DNA from: an uncultured Lachnospiraceae bacterium
GTDB taxonomy: Bacteria > Bacillota > Clostridia > Lachnospirales > Lachnospiraceae
Assembly (NCBI GenBank): GCA_910577675.1
Contig: CAJTOR010000003.1
Span: 389-31,978, forward strand
Direction of reading: 5' to 3'
DNA: 31,590 bases
Shown here: piece by piece, positions 7,232 to 15,445 of the stretch
Layout: every line of letters starts with the position of its first letter
Numbering within the stretch: position 1 is the stretch's first letter
The notes under the pieces: generated by a model
Seen by the model: the letters and a program-made list of their open reading frames with translations, nothing else
Databases searched by the model: none
Told to the model about the DNA's origin: nothing
Program-made: the position numbers and the translations under genes

Positions 7232-10200
7232 GTGCCGGATATAAAGGTAAGTATCGTTATACCGATATATAATGTAGAGAACTATCTGTGCCAGTGCCTT
7301 GACAGCACCTGCGGCCAGACGCTTGACGGGGTTGAGGTTATAGCTGTGGATGACGGGAGCACGGACCAGTCGGTGCAGATTTTGCAGGAATATGAAGAAA
7401 AATACAGGGATATACTGCATGTGTACCATATCGAAAACCAGGGTGTAAGCCATGCGCGCAATTTTGGTGTCACAAAGGCGGTGGGCGAATATATCCTTTT
7501 TGTGGACAGCGATGATTTTATCGCGTCCAATATGTGCGAGCTGATGTATGAGAAGGCGGTGCAGGGGGAAGATGACATAGTTATATGCAAATACTATGAT
7601 GTGCGGGAAAAAACGCTGACCAAAAAGCTTGTGCGCACAAAAAGTAAATCTTACAATGTGAGTTATGAGAGCGATTTTTCCATACATGAAAATAAATTTG
7701 AGCTGACCCACATTTCACCATTTCCGTGGGACAAGCTCTACAGGCGCGAATTAATTGCCAGATACCCGTTTCCGCAGGGGCTGCGATTTGAGGACCTGGC
7801 GATTATGTACCCTGTTTTGTGCGATGCGGTGCGCATTGGGGTAGTGAAGAAACGTCTGTATAATTACCGCAGGGCATCGACGACGAGCTTTCTGAATTCG
7901 CTGAATGAACATACGCTCGATATTATCCCGGCTCTCTCCCTGATGGTGGACAGCTTAAAGGCGAACGGGCATTTCACGGAGTTTTATGAGGAGATTGAGT
8001 ATATCTGTGTGCGCCATCTGCTCCTAAGACTGAACCTGATTTTTGACAGCAAACGCAGGCAGTCGCTTGAAAACCGGGGGATGTTTGACTTAAAACAGCG
8101 GATTGTGCGCATGACGATGGATTACCTTGAGAAGAATTTTTCCGGGTGGCAGCAGAACCGCTATTTAAAATATTCCGCTTCTGAGAGCAGCAAAAGGATG
8201 CTGCCGCTCTATAAAAGCAAGCGCAAAATGCTGCGCCGCCTTTGGGTTCGGGAAAAAATGCCGCTGAAAGTCTTGCAGGCGGGTATCAGGATAAAACGCT
8301 ATTTTATAAGGAAAAAGAAAAAGTGGGATACTTTTATTAAGCGCAGGCATAAGTTCCGCTATCTCAAAGAAAAAAGCAGCCTGCTCAAGCTTTTTTCCAT
8401 GCCGCGCGATGTGGAATATACAAAATACTATTTAAAACTTCCGGTATCCGAGAACCAGGTGCTTTTTGAATCAAAGCATGGCGATGATGTAGCTGGAAAT
8501 ATTTTCCATATGCTTATGGCAATGAAGACGGAACAATTCCGCAGGTTAGATGTTTATCTGACTCTCTGTGAGGAACTTATGGATATGTGGCAGGAGCGCC
8601 TTCTTCACTACGGGATTGATTTTGTTACCATCCTGCCCTACAATTCAACCGCCTATCTGAAAATGCTTGCGACGGCGAAGTATCTGGTGACGGATACAAG
8701 CCTTGCCAGCTACTATATCAAGCGGGACGGGCAGGTGTACTTAAACACCTGGCACGGCACGCCGCTAAAAGCGATGGGGCGCATTGTACCGCAGCGCGAG
8801 TATGCCCTTGGCAATGTGCAGAGGAATTTTATGATCGCCGATTACCTGCTTTACCAGAACGGGTTTTCAAGGGATGTGTTCCTTGATGATTATATGATTA
8901 GGGAGTTCTATCAGGGCAAAATCATGCTTTCCGGCTACCCGCGCAATTCCGCGTTTTTTGCCAGCGAGCGCAGGGAGATTATACGCGGGGAGATGGGGAT
9001 TTCCGATATGAAGGTGATGGCGTATATGCCGACCTGGCGCGGGCTTTTAAGCAAGAAAGAAAACAAGAAGCAGATCGAGCAGATCGGCAATTATCTTTAT
9101 GATATCGACGGGGCGCTGGAGGAAAACCAGGTGCTTTTTGTAAAGCTCCACCCCTATGTGAAGGAGGGGCTTAACTATGATGATTTTGAGCATATCCGCC
9201 CGTTCCCGGACGAGTATGAAACATATGATTTCCTGAATGCGACCGACATGCTGATAACGGATTATTCAAGCATTATGTTTGACTATGCGGTTTCGGGCAA
9301 AAAGATCATCCTTTTTACCTATGACAGAAAGGAATATCTCGGCGACCGCGGCATGTATATCGACCTCGATGAGATTGAATTTCCAAAGGCGGATACCGTT
9401 TTAAGCCTTATGGAGAAAATTAACGACGAGGAAGAAGTGCACTATGAAAAATTTAGGGAAACTTACTGCCCTTACGATAAGGAGGACACGGCGGCGGCGG
9501 TCTGTGAGTTTCTCTTTTTGGGGAAGGAGCCCCGCTTTTTGGTGGAAAAGCCTTTTAGCAACGGGAAGGAGAATGTGCTTATTATGATTAACGCGCTGGC
9601 AAAGGATGCCAACACCACAAAGCGCATTAAGCGGCTGAATTCGCTTGACCGGGAAAATTACAACTATTTTTTCTGTATGAAAGCGCAGAATGTCAGGGAG
9701 GCGAGCCGCAAACTATCCCTGTTCCGGCGTGAAATCGGCTACCTGCCGCTGATGTTTGATGTGAATTACACGATAAAAAGCCGGATCGCCTGCATTTTCG
9801 CATTCCGGTTCAATCTGTCCGGACGCTTTACCGACCGCCAGATTAACCATCTGGCACAGATTGAGAAGGAGAAGTATTTTGGAAATATCCGGATTGACTA
9901 TCTGGTCAATATGAGTAACCGCGACCGTCTGATCCATCATATCTGCGGATGCTTTAACGTGCCAAAAATTTATAATTTTCTTTCCTACCAGGATATCTTG
10001 TATCGGAAAAAGCGAAAATACCGGAAAAATGTGGGTTATGTTATAAAACATCTGGGGCTTTATAACTATGTGGTAGGAAATGAGGAACTAAATAAACTTT
10101 CCTGCACAGCGATTGAGGAGGGGAAGGTGGAGCGGATTATTACCGGGGCGAAAGTGCTTGAGGTGGACAGGATCCTTGATGAGATCCGCGAAGGGCAGCA

Positions 10201-10243
10201 CGGAGGGAAAGAGCCTGTTATAGAGGAGGGGGAATTGGGATGA
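7232..10243 (+). CDS. Fusion: GT2 glycosyltransferase + glycerophosphotransferase + C-terminal domain
   Basis: A 1003-residue cytoplasmic-face enzyme that should extend a glycerol-phosphate-containing glycan. Residues 1 to about 330 are a GT-A family 2 glycosyltransferase: VSIVIPIYN (6-14), DDGS (40-43), and the metal-binding DSDD (92-95). A basic linker (about 330-385, rich in K/R) could bind membrane. Residues about 395-770 are a CDP-glycerol glycerophosphotransferase (TagB/TagF family): NTWHGTPLK (505-513, active His508), LSGYPRN, MPTWRG, KLHP (638-641) and ATDMLITDYSSIMFDYA (670-686). Residues about 780-950 (starting NVLIMINALAKDANTTKR) are a third folded region without motifs I recognise. 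The start is GTG with AGGAGGG at 7219-7225. Its last four bases overlap the next gene. GT2/CDP-glycerol fusions are known; acceptor and polymer here are unknown. Confidence 0.88.
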   Translation: MPDIKVSIVIPIYNVENYLCQCLDSTCGQTLDGVEVIAVDDGSTDQSVQILQEYEEKYRDILHVYHIENQGVSHARNFGVTKAVGEYILFVDSDDFIASNMCELMYEKAVQGEDDIVICKYYDVREKTLTKKLVRTKSKSYNVSYESDFSIHENKFELTHISPFPWDKLYRRELIARYPFPQGLRFEDLAIMYPVLCDAVRIGVVKKRLYNYRRASTTSFLNSLNEHTLDIIPALSLMVDSLKANGHFTEFYEEIEYICVRHLLLRLNLIFDSKRRQSLENRGMFDLKQRIVRMTMDYLEKNFSGWQQNRYLKYSASESSKRMLPLYKSKRKMLRRLWVREKMPLKVLQAGIRIKRYFIRKKKKWDTFIKRRHKFRYLKEKSSLLKLFSMPRDVEYTKYYLKLPVSENQVLFESKHGDDVAGNIFHMLMAMKTEQFRRLDVYLTLCEELMDMWQERLLHYGIDFVTILPYNSTAYLKMLATAKYLVTDTSLASYYIKRDGQVYLNTWHGTPLKAMGRIVPQREYALGNVQRNFMIADYLLYQNGFSRDVFLDDYMIREFYQGKIMLSGYPRNSAFFASERREIIRGEMGISDMKVMAYMPTWRGLLSKKENKKQIEQIGNYLYDIDGALEENQVLFVKLHPYVKEGLNYDDFEHIRPFPDEYETYDFLNATDMLITDYSSIMFDYAVSGKKIILFTYDRKEYLGDRGMYIDLDEIEFPKADTVLSLMEKINDEEEVHYEKFRETYCPYDKEDTAAAVCEFLFLGKEPRFLVEKPFSNGKENVLIMINALAKDANTTKRIKRLNSLDRENYNYFFCMKAQNVREASRKLSLFRREIGYLPLMFDVNYTIKSRIACIFAFRFNLSGRFTDRQINHLAQIEKEKYFGNIRIDYLVNMSNRDRLIHHICGCFNVPKIYNFLSYQDILYRKKRKYRKNVGYVIKHLGLYNYVVGNEELNKLSCTAIEEGKVERIITGAKVLEVDRILDEIREGQHGGKEPVIEEGELG

Positions 10244-11349
10244 AAACGGGAGTGGTCACATTTCACAGTGCCCATAATTACGGGGCAACCTTGCAGGCGT
10301 GGGCGTTGCAGAAGGCAATAAAAAAACTGGGGGTGACACCCTGCATCGTAAATTATCATCCGGAGGTTATCGACCGGCTTTACACCGTGCCGCGCCTTGA
10401 TACATGGGCAAAGCGCATGCAGTATCTTAAAAAAAGGGAAGTGCGGGCAAGGCGGCGCAAACTGAAAATAAAATATACCAGGTACCAGAGATTCCTGCGC
10501 GAACATTTTGAGCTTGTGGGGGATTATACAATCTATGAGGAACTTATTTCAAACCCGCCGGGACTTGACTGCTATATTGTGGGGAGCGACCAGGTCTGGA
10601 ACCCCGACCATACGGGGGGATTTGACCCAGCCTATCTTCTGGAATTTGCAGAAAAGGGCAGCAGGAGGGTATCCTATGCCGCAAGTATCGGGCGGGAGCG
10701 CTTCCCGGCACAGTACCGCAACAACTTTGGGGAGTCGCTCAAAAAATTTACTGCGGTTTCTGTAAGGGAAGATTCTGCGGTGGGCGCGGTGGCGGAGGTG
10801 ACAGGGCAGGAACCGTCAGTGGTACTTGACCCGACACTTTTGCTTTTGCGCGAGGAATATGAAGAAATCAAGGTTCCCACAAAGAGGGCGGAGCGATACA
10901 TCCTTGTATATATGATGGAAACAAACCGCAGGCTGGTGCAGCTTGCGGACAATATCTCCATTGCGACGGGGCTTCCCGTTATCCAGCGAAAGCCCGGCAG
11001 GATTTTTCGGAACGAGCTGGAATCCTTTTACACGCACACTCCTGGGGAATTCTTGGGTGAGATGGAGGGTGCGGAGTACGTGATTACGAATTCATTCCAC
11101 GGGACTGTTTTTGCGATAATCTATGGCCGCCCCTTCCTCTCGATGCTGCATTCAAAGACCGGGAGCCGCACGGTTGACCTTTTGCGCTCCCTTGGTCTTG
11201 AAGACCATATATTGTATGAGGCGCGCGATTTTAAGGATATGAAGCAGTTTAAGATAAAAAATCCAAGGGAGCTGAAAAAAAGGGTGGAAGCGCTGCGCGC
11301 GGAGTCGCTTAGGTTCCTCTGCGGGGCGCTCGGGAAAGAGGAAGCATAG
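10240..11349 (+). CDS. Polysaccharide pyruvyl transferase family protein
   Basis: A 369-residue soluble protein of the WcaK/CsaB-like family, whose members move a pyruvate ketal from phosphoenolpyruvate to a sugar in surface glycans. The N-terminal MKTGVVTFHSAHNYGATLQ, IVGSDQVWNP (113-122), VSYAASIG (144-151), SVREDS (174-179), VVLDPTLLL (194-202) and TNSFHGTVFAII (283-294) are the conserved family blocks. It overlaps the fusion gene by four bases (ATGA), which suggests translational coupling, and its own Shine-Dalgarno is a G-rich GAGGAGGGGG. Many relatives in such clusters have no proven reaction, so the pyruvylation activity is inferred from family only. Confidence 0.88.
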   Translation: MKTGVVTFHSAHNYGATLQAWALQKAIKKLGVTPCIVNYHPEVIDRLYTVPRLDTWAKRMQYLKKREVRARRRKLKIKYTRYQRFLREHFELVGDYTIYEELISNPPGLDCYIVGSDQVWNPDHTGGFDPAYLLEFAEKGSRRVSYAASIGRERFPAQYRNNFGESLKKFTAVSVREDSAVGAVAEVTGQEPSVVLDPTLLLLREEYEEIKVPTKRAERYILVYMMETNRRLVQLADNISIATGLPVIQRKPGRIFRNELESFYTHTPGEFLGEMEGAEYVITNSFHGTVFAIIYGRPFLSMLHSKTGSRTVDLLRSLGLEDHILYEARDFKDMKQFKIKNPRELKKRVEALRAESLRFLCGALGKEEA

Positions 11350-12323
11350 TGGATAAGAAAAAAATCACGGCGGTCGTCCCATGTTACAATGAGGAGGCCG
11401 TTATCGAGCTGTTTTATAAGGAGATTTGCCGGGTTGCGGGGGAACTTTCCTTGCGGGCGGATTTTGAGTTTATGTTTGTCAATGATGGCTCCTCGGACGG
11501 GACACTTAAAAAGATGCAGGAACTGCGCAGGGAGGATAAAAGGGTATGTTTCCTATCGTTCTCGCGCAATTTTGGCAAGGAGGCGGCAATGTATGCGGGG
11601 CTTGAACATGCCACGGGCGACTATGTGGCGGTGATTGATGCGGACTTGCAGCATCCGCCCGCGCTGCTTATTCCGATGTTCGACGCGCTGACAAAGGAGG
11701 GGTATGACAGCGCTGCCGCACAGAGGATATCGCGCAAGGGGGAGCCGAGGCTGCGCTCTTTTGTTTCGCGGCGCTTTTACCGTGTGCTTGCAAAATTAAG
11801 CCAGATCGAGGTGGTGGAGGGGGAAGTTGACTACCGCCTAATGAGCCGCGCGATGGTAAATGCAGTTCTTTTAATGAGTGAGCGCAACCGTTTTACCAAG
11901 GGGATTTTCAGTTGGGTCGGTTTTAAAACAAAATGGATTCCCTACGAGAATGTGGAGCGCGCGGCAGGAAAAACAAAATGGTCGTTTTGGAAGTTGGTGA
12001 AATATTCGATGGAGGGCATTATCGGCTATTCGACCGCGCCGCTTGCCCTGGTGTCGTTTATCGGGGCGCTTTTCTTTACCTTTGCCATCTTTGCCATACT
12101 CTATATCGTTGTGAAAACGGTTTTGTGGGGAGATCCGATTGGCGGCTGGCCGTCGCTTGCCTGCATGATTTTGGGTGTTGGCGGCTTGCAGCTTTTTGGC
12201 ATGGGTATATTAGGGCAATATCTGGGGAAGACTTATCTTGAAGTGAAGAACCGCCCGATCTATGTGGCTTCGGTGGTGGAAACCAACGAGGCTGTAAAAG
12301 AGGGGGAAAAGAAAGGAGAATGA
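11349..12323 (+). CDS. GtrB-like membrane glycosyltransferase (polyprenyl-phosphate sugar transferase)
   Basis: A 324-residue GT2 enzyme of the DPM1/GtrB type, which loads a sugar onto undecaprenyl phosphate for transfer across the membrane. Seen: AVVPCYNEE (8-16), FVNDGSSDGT (43-52), SFSRNFGKEAA (70-80), VIDADLQHPP with the DXD-type Asp97/Asp99, and ERNRFTKGIFSWVGF (178-192). Two C-terminal membrane helices (about 232-257 and 267-292) end in the family signature GQYLGKTYLEVKNRP. The start is GTG, overlapping the previous stop by one base. Family members usually work with a flippase and a GT-C transferase. Neither is in the window, so the partners lie elsewhere or the protein serves another lipid-linked step. 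Confidence 0.9.
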   Translation: MDKKKITAVVPCYNEEAVIELFYKEICRVAGELSLRADFEFMFVNDGSSDGTLKKMQELRREDKRVCFLSFSRNFGKEAAMYAGLEHATGDYVAVIDADLQHPPALLIPMFDALTKEGYDSAAAQRISRKGEPRLRSFVSRRFYRVLAKLSQIEVVEGEVDYRLMSRAMVNAVLLMSERNRFTKGIFSWVGFKTKWIPYENVERAAGKTKWSFWKLVKYSMEGIIGYSTAPLALVSFIGALFFTFAIFAILYIVVKTVLWGDPIGGWPSLACMILGVGGLQLFGMGILGQYLGKTYLEVKNRPIYVASVVETNEAVKEGEKKGE

Positions 12324-12325
12324 CA

Positions 12326-12751
12326 GTGAAAAAAGTAATTACATACGGCACATTTGATCTGCTCCATGCGGGGCATATCAATATCCTGCGCCGTGCAAGG
12401 GAACTTGGGGATTACCTTATTGTCGTGCTTTCCACGGACGAATTTAACGCGATAAAGAACAAGAAAGCGTACTACAGCTACGAAGACCGCAAGCTGATTC
12501 TCGAGGCGATCCGCTATGTGGACGAGGTGATACCGGAATATAACTGGGAGCAGAAAATTGACGATGTGGTGGGCAATCAGGTGGATGTCTTTGTGATGGG
12601 CGATGACTGGAAGGGAAAATTTGATTTCCTGAAAGATTATTGTGAGGTGATTTACCTGCCGCGCACCGAGGGGATTTCAACGACGAAAATCAAATCCGAC
12701 CTGCACGAAAAAGATATGGCAAAAAAGGCGGAAAAAGGAGCGGCGGAGTGA
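12326..12751 (+). CDS. tagD: Glycerol-3-phosphate cytidylyltransferase
   Basis: Makes CDP-glycerol from CTP and sn-glycerol 3-phosphate, the activated donor for the two glycerophosphotransferases in this cluster. It has 141 residues from the GTG at 12326. That start is preferred over the ATG at 12320 because AAAGGAG at 12312-12318 is seven bases from the GTG and only one from the ATG, and because it gives the family N-terminus KKVITYGTFDLLHAGH. Nucleotidyltransferase motifs HAGH (HxGH) and YLPRTEGISTTKIK (RTEGISTT) are intact, with STDEFNAIKNKK and VFVMGDDWKGKFDFL also as in TagD of Bacillus. It matches the TagD pattern almost throughout its length. Confidence 0.95.
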   Translation: MKKVITYGTFDLLHAGHINILRRARELGDYLIVVLSTDEFNAIKNKKAYYSYEDRKLILEAIRYVDEVIPEYNWEQKIDDVVGNQVDVFVMGDDWKGKFDFLKDYCEVIYLPRTEGISTTKIKSDLHEKDMAKKAEKGAAE

Positions 12752-14043
12752 AAGGAAAGGTTAAGCAGGCGGCAAAAAAAGTGGTGCTTGCCTGCTACCA
12801 CGCCATGGCGCACCTGCTGCCGGTAAGGCGCAGGGTGGTTGTCTTTATGAGCAGCTTAGGGCGAAATTACACCGGAAACCCCCGTGCAATCTGCGAGGAG
12901 ATGGCACGGCAGAAACTTACAAAGACCTTCCACTGCTATTATATTTTTGATGAGCCGAACCGTTTTCGGGACGAGCTGCCAAAGGGGGTGCGTCCGCTGA
13001 AAAATGCAAGGTTGTTCTATTATCTTATAATGGCGGTGGCGGGGATATGGGTTTCTGATACAAGATTCCAAAACTATATGGTCAAGCGCAGGAAAACCCT
13101 CTATATCCAGACCTGGCACGGCACGCCGCTAAAGAGGCTTGCACTCGATTTAAAAGAACTGCATATGGCGGGCGGGCAGAGCCTGTCGGAATATAAGGAA
13201 GAATTCTGCAAAAACTCTGCAACCTGGGATTACCTGCTCTCCCAGAATCCGTTTTCAAGTGCTGTATTTCGGCGCGCATTTGCATACCGGGGCAAAATAC
13301 TTGAAACCGGGTATCCGAGAAATGATATTTTGTGCAGGTGGAATAATATATATGGACGGGAGAATGATCCGCGCTGCAAGCGGGGGGAAGCTGCGGGGAA
13401 AGATAGCACAGCCAATATGGATTTTCCTGTCAAAAAGCTCAGGGAACAATTGGGGATTGCAGATAACAAAAAAGTTATGCTCTATGCTCCAACCTGGCGG
13501 GATGATTCCTACTATAATGAGAAAGATTACTGTTTTGGTTCGGAACTGGATTTTAAAAAGATGAAGGAGGCGTTCGGGGATTCCTACATCTTTGTGGTGA
13601 AATACCATTATATGGTTCGTGAGGAGGGGCTGAACTTTGATACAGATTTTGTCCGGGCGGTGGGGGATGGGGTGGATATTTCAGGACTTTATCTGATTGC
13701 CGATCTGTTGATTACGGATTACTCGTCCGTAATGTTTGATTACAGCATCTTAAACAGACCGATGTATTTTTTTGCCTATGATCTTAAAAACTACCGGGAC
13801 ACGCTCAGGGGGTTCTATTTTGATTTCGAAAAGGAAGCGCCGGGACCGATTGTCACCACAACGGACGCGCTAATTGAGGCGATCCGCGGACATGCGGCGG
13901 ATGGGTACCTGGAGAAGTACCGGCGTTTTGTGGAAAAGTACAATCCTTTTGATAATGGGATGGCGGCGGGGGAAGTGGTTGAAATAATGAAAAGCCATTC
14001 CCTTACCCAGCCAGATAGAAGAGAAATTGAACAGAAAAAATGA
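12748..14043 (+). CDS. CDP-glycerol glycerophosphotransferase (TagB/TagF family)
   Basis: Transfers glycerol phosphate from CDP-glycerol to a lipid-linked or polymer acceptor at the inner membrane face. 431 residues, GTG start with AAGGAG seven bases upstream, overlapping tagD by four bases (GTGA). Motifs: YIQTWHGTPLKRL (119-131, His124), LLSQNPFSSAVF, ILETGYPRND (184-193), LYAPTWRDD (245-253), KYHYMV in place of the usual KLHP block (285-290), and ADLLITDYSSVMFDYS (318-333). A hydrophilic insert (about 196-227, RWNNIYGRENDPRCKRGEAAGKDST) separates the two Rossmann-like halves. The length is that of a single-domain primase or polymerase. Together with the fusion protein, the cluster holds two such transferases, as in primer plus polymer synthesis; which does which is not visible. 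Confidence 0.92.
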   Translation: MKGKVKQAAKKVVLACYHAMAHLLPVRRRVVVFMSSLGRNYTGNPRAICEEMARQKLTKTFHCYYIFDEPNRFRDELPKGVRPLKNARLFYYLIMAVAGIWVSDTRFQNYMVKRRKTLYIQTWHGTPLKRLALDLKELHMAGGQSLSEYKEEFCKNSATWDYLLSQNPFSSAVFRRAFAYRGKILETGYPRNDILCRWNNIYGRENDPRCKRGEAAGKDSTANMDFPVKKLREQLGIADNKKVMLYAPTWRDDSYYNEKDYCFGSELDFKKMKEAFGDSYIFVVKYHYMVREEGLNFDTDFVRAVGDGVDISGLYLIADLLITDYSSVMFDYSILNRPMYFFAYDLKNYRDTLRGFYFDFEKEAPGPIVTTTDALIEAIRGHAADGYLEKYRRFVEKYNPFDNGMAAGEVVEIMKSHSLTQPDRREIEQKK

Positions 14044-14069
14044 AAGTAAAAATAAGGAGAATAAAGGAA

Positions 14070-15353
14070 ATGAATGGAAAGAAACCCTTTGTTACAAAGC
14101 AGCAGGTGGAGGAGATTGTAAAAACATATAAAACCCCATTCCATATCTATGACGAGCGGGCGATCAGGGAAAATGCGAGGCGGCTTAGGGCAGCATTTTC
14201 ATGGAATGCGGGCTTCAAGGAATATTTTGCCGTGAAAGCGACCCCGAACCCATATATTTTACAGATTTTAAAGGAGGAGGGGTGCGGTACGGACTGCGCT
14301 TCCTTAACGGAACTTATGCTCTCGGAGGCAGCAGGAATTACGGGGGAGAATATTATGTTTTCCTCAAATGATACGCCGGAGGGAGAATTTGCAAAGGCGA
14401 AGCAACTCGGAGCATATATTAATCTGGATGATTACACAATGATTGATTTCCTTGAGAGAGAATGCGGGGTGCCGGAAACAGTTTGCTGCCGCTATAACCC
14501 GGGCGGGGTGTATAAGATCAGCAACGGGATTATGGATAATCCGGGCGATGCGAAATATGGCATGACAAAGGAACAGATCTTTGCGGCATTTACACGGCTT
14601 GGAAAACTTGGTGCAAAGCATTTTGGTCTGCATTCCTTTCTGGTCAGCAACACAGTTACCAATGATTATTATCCGAAACTTGCGGGGACGCTCTTTACCC
14701 TTGCGGTGGAACTTGCAGAAAAGACGGGCGCACACATCCGTTTTATCAACCTGTCGGGCGGCATTGGTATTCCGTACTGTCCGGGGCAGGAACCAAACAA
14801 TATAGAGATAATCGGTGAGGGCGTGCGCAAAGCCTACGAGGAGATACTGATTCCGGCGGGGATGGGGGATGTGGCGGTCTTTACCGAACTCGGGCGTTTT
14901 ATGTTAGCTCCTTACGGGCATCTTATCACGCAGGTCATCCACGAGAAACACACCTATAAAGAGTATATCGGCGTGGATGCCTGCGCCGTCAACCTGATGC
15001 GCCCTGCCATGTACGGAGCGTATCACCATATCACGGTTCTCGGCAAGGAAGACGCAGCCTGCGACCATAAATATGATATCACGGGCTCGCTCTGCGAGAA
15101 CAATGATAAATTTGCAATTGACAGGATGCTTCCGGAAATTGAGGTAGGGGATTATCTCGCCATCCATGATACCGGGGCGCACGGTTTTTCGATGGGATAT
15201 AATTACAACGGGAAATTAAGATCCGCGGAACTTCTTCTGATGGAGGATGGTTCCGTAAAGCAGATAAGGCGCGCTGAAACACCGCAGGATTACTTTGCAA
15301 CCTTCTCATTTCCGGGTTCTTCCTTCCCGGGGCTTATGAAGGGCGGGTTTTAG
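14070..15353 (+). CDS. lysA: Diaminopimelate decarboxylase-like PLP enzyme
   Basis: A fold-III PLP decarboxylase of 427 residues, closest to LysA, which converts meso-diaminopimelate to lysine. The PLP lysine is in EYFAVKATPNP (Lys56). NLSGGIGIPY (227-236) and ELGRFMLAP (273-281) form the cofactor phosphate and substrate region, and CENND (342-346) keeps the CExxD active-site pattern. The segment normally reading GLHxHIGS is GLHSFLVSN here (186-194), so the His that usually stacks on PLP appears to be Phe190. The ATG at 14070 is chosen over 14040 because AAGGAG at 14054-14059 precedes it; the earlier ATG would overlap the previous stop. No other lysine-pathway gene is near, and the position at the end of a glycan operon leaves room for another amino-acid substrate. 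Confidence 0.8.
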   Translation: MNGKKPFVTKQQVEEIVKTYKTPFHIYDERAIRENARRLRAAFSWNAGFKEYFAVKATPNPYILQILKEEGCGTDCASLTELMLSEAAGITGENIMFSSNDTPEGEFAKAKQLGAYINLDDYTMIDFLERECGVPETVCCRYNPGGVYKISNGIMDNPGDAKYGMTKEQIFAAFTRLGKLGAKHFGLHSFLVSNTVTNDYYPKLAGTLFTLAVELAEKTGAHIRFINLSGGIGIPYCPGQEPNNIEIIGEGVRKAYEEILIPAGMGDVAVFTELGRFMLAPYGHLITQVIHEKHTYKEYIGVDACAVNLMRPAMYGAYHHITVLGKEDAACDHKYDITGSLCENNDKFAIDRMLPEIEVGDYLAIHDTGAHGFSMGYNYNGKLRSAELLLMEDGSVKQIRRAETPQDYFATFSFPGSSFPGLMKGGF

Positions 15354-15445
15354 GAGCTGCTAAAAAACGGTTGGTGTGAAAAACCGCCTATACTTAACTT
15401 TGGGGAGTACAAAGAATGCCTATAACAGCAGAAAGGATATAAATT

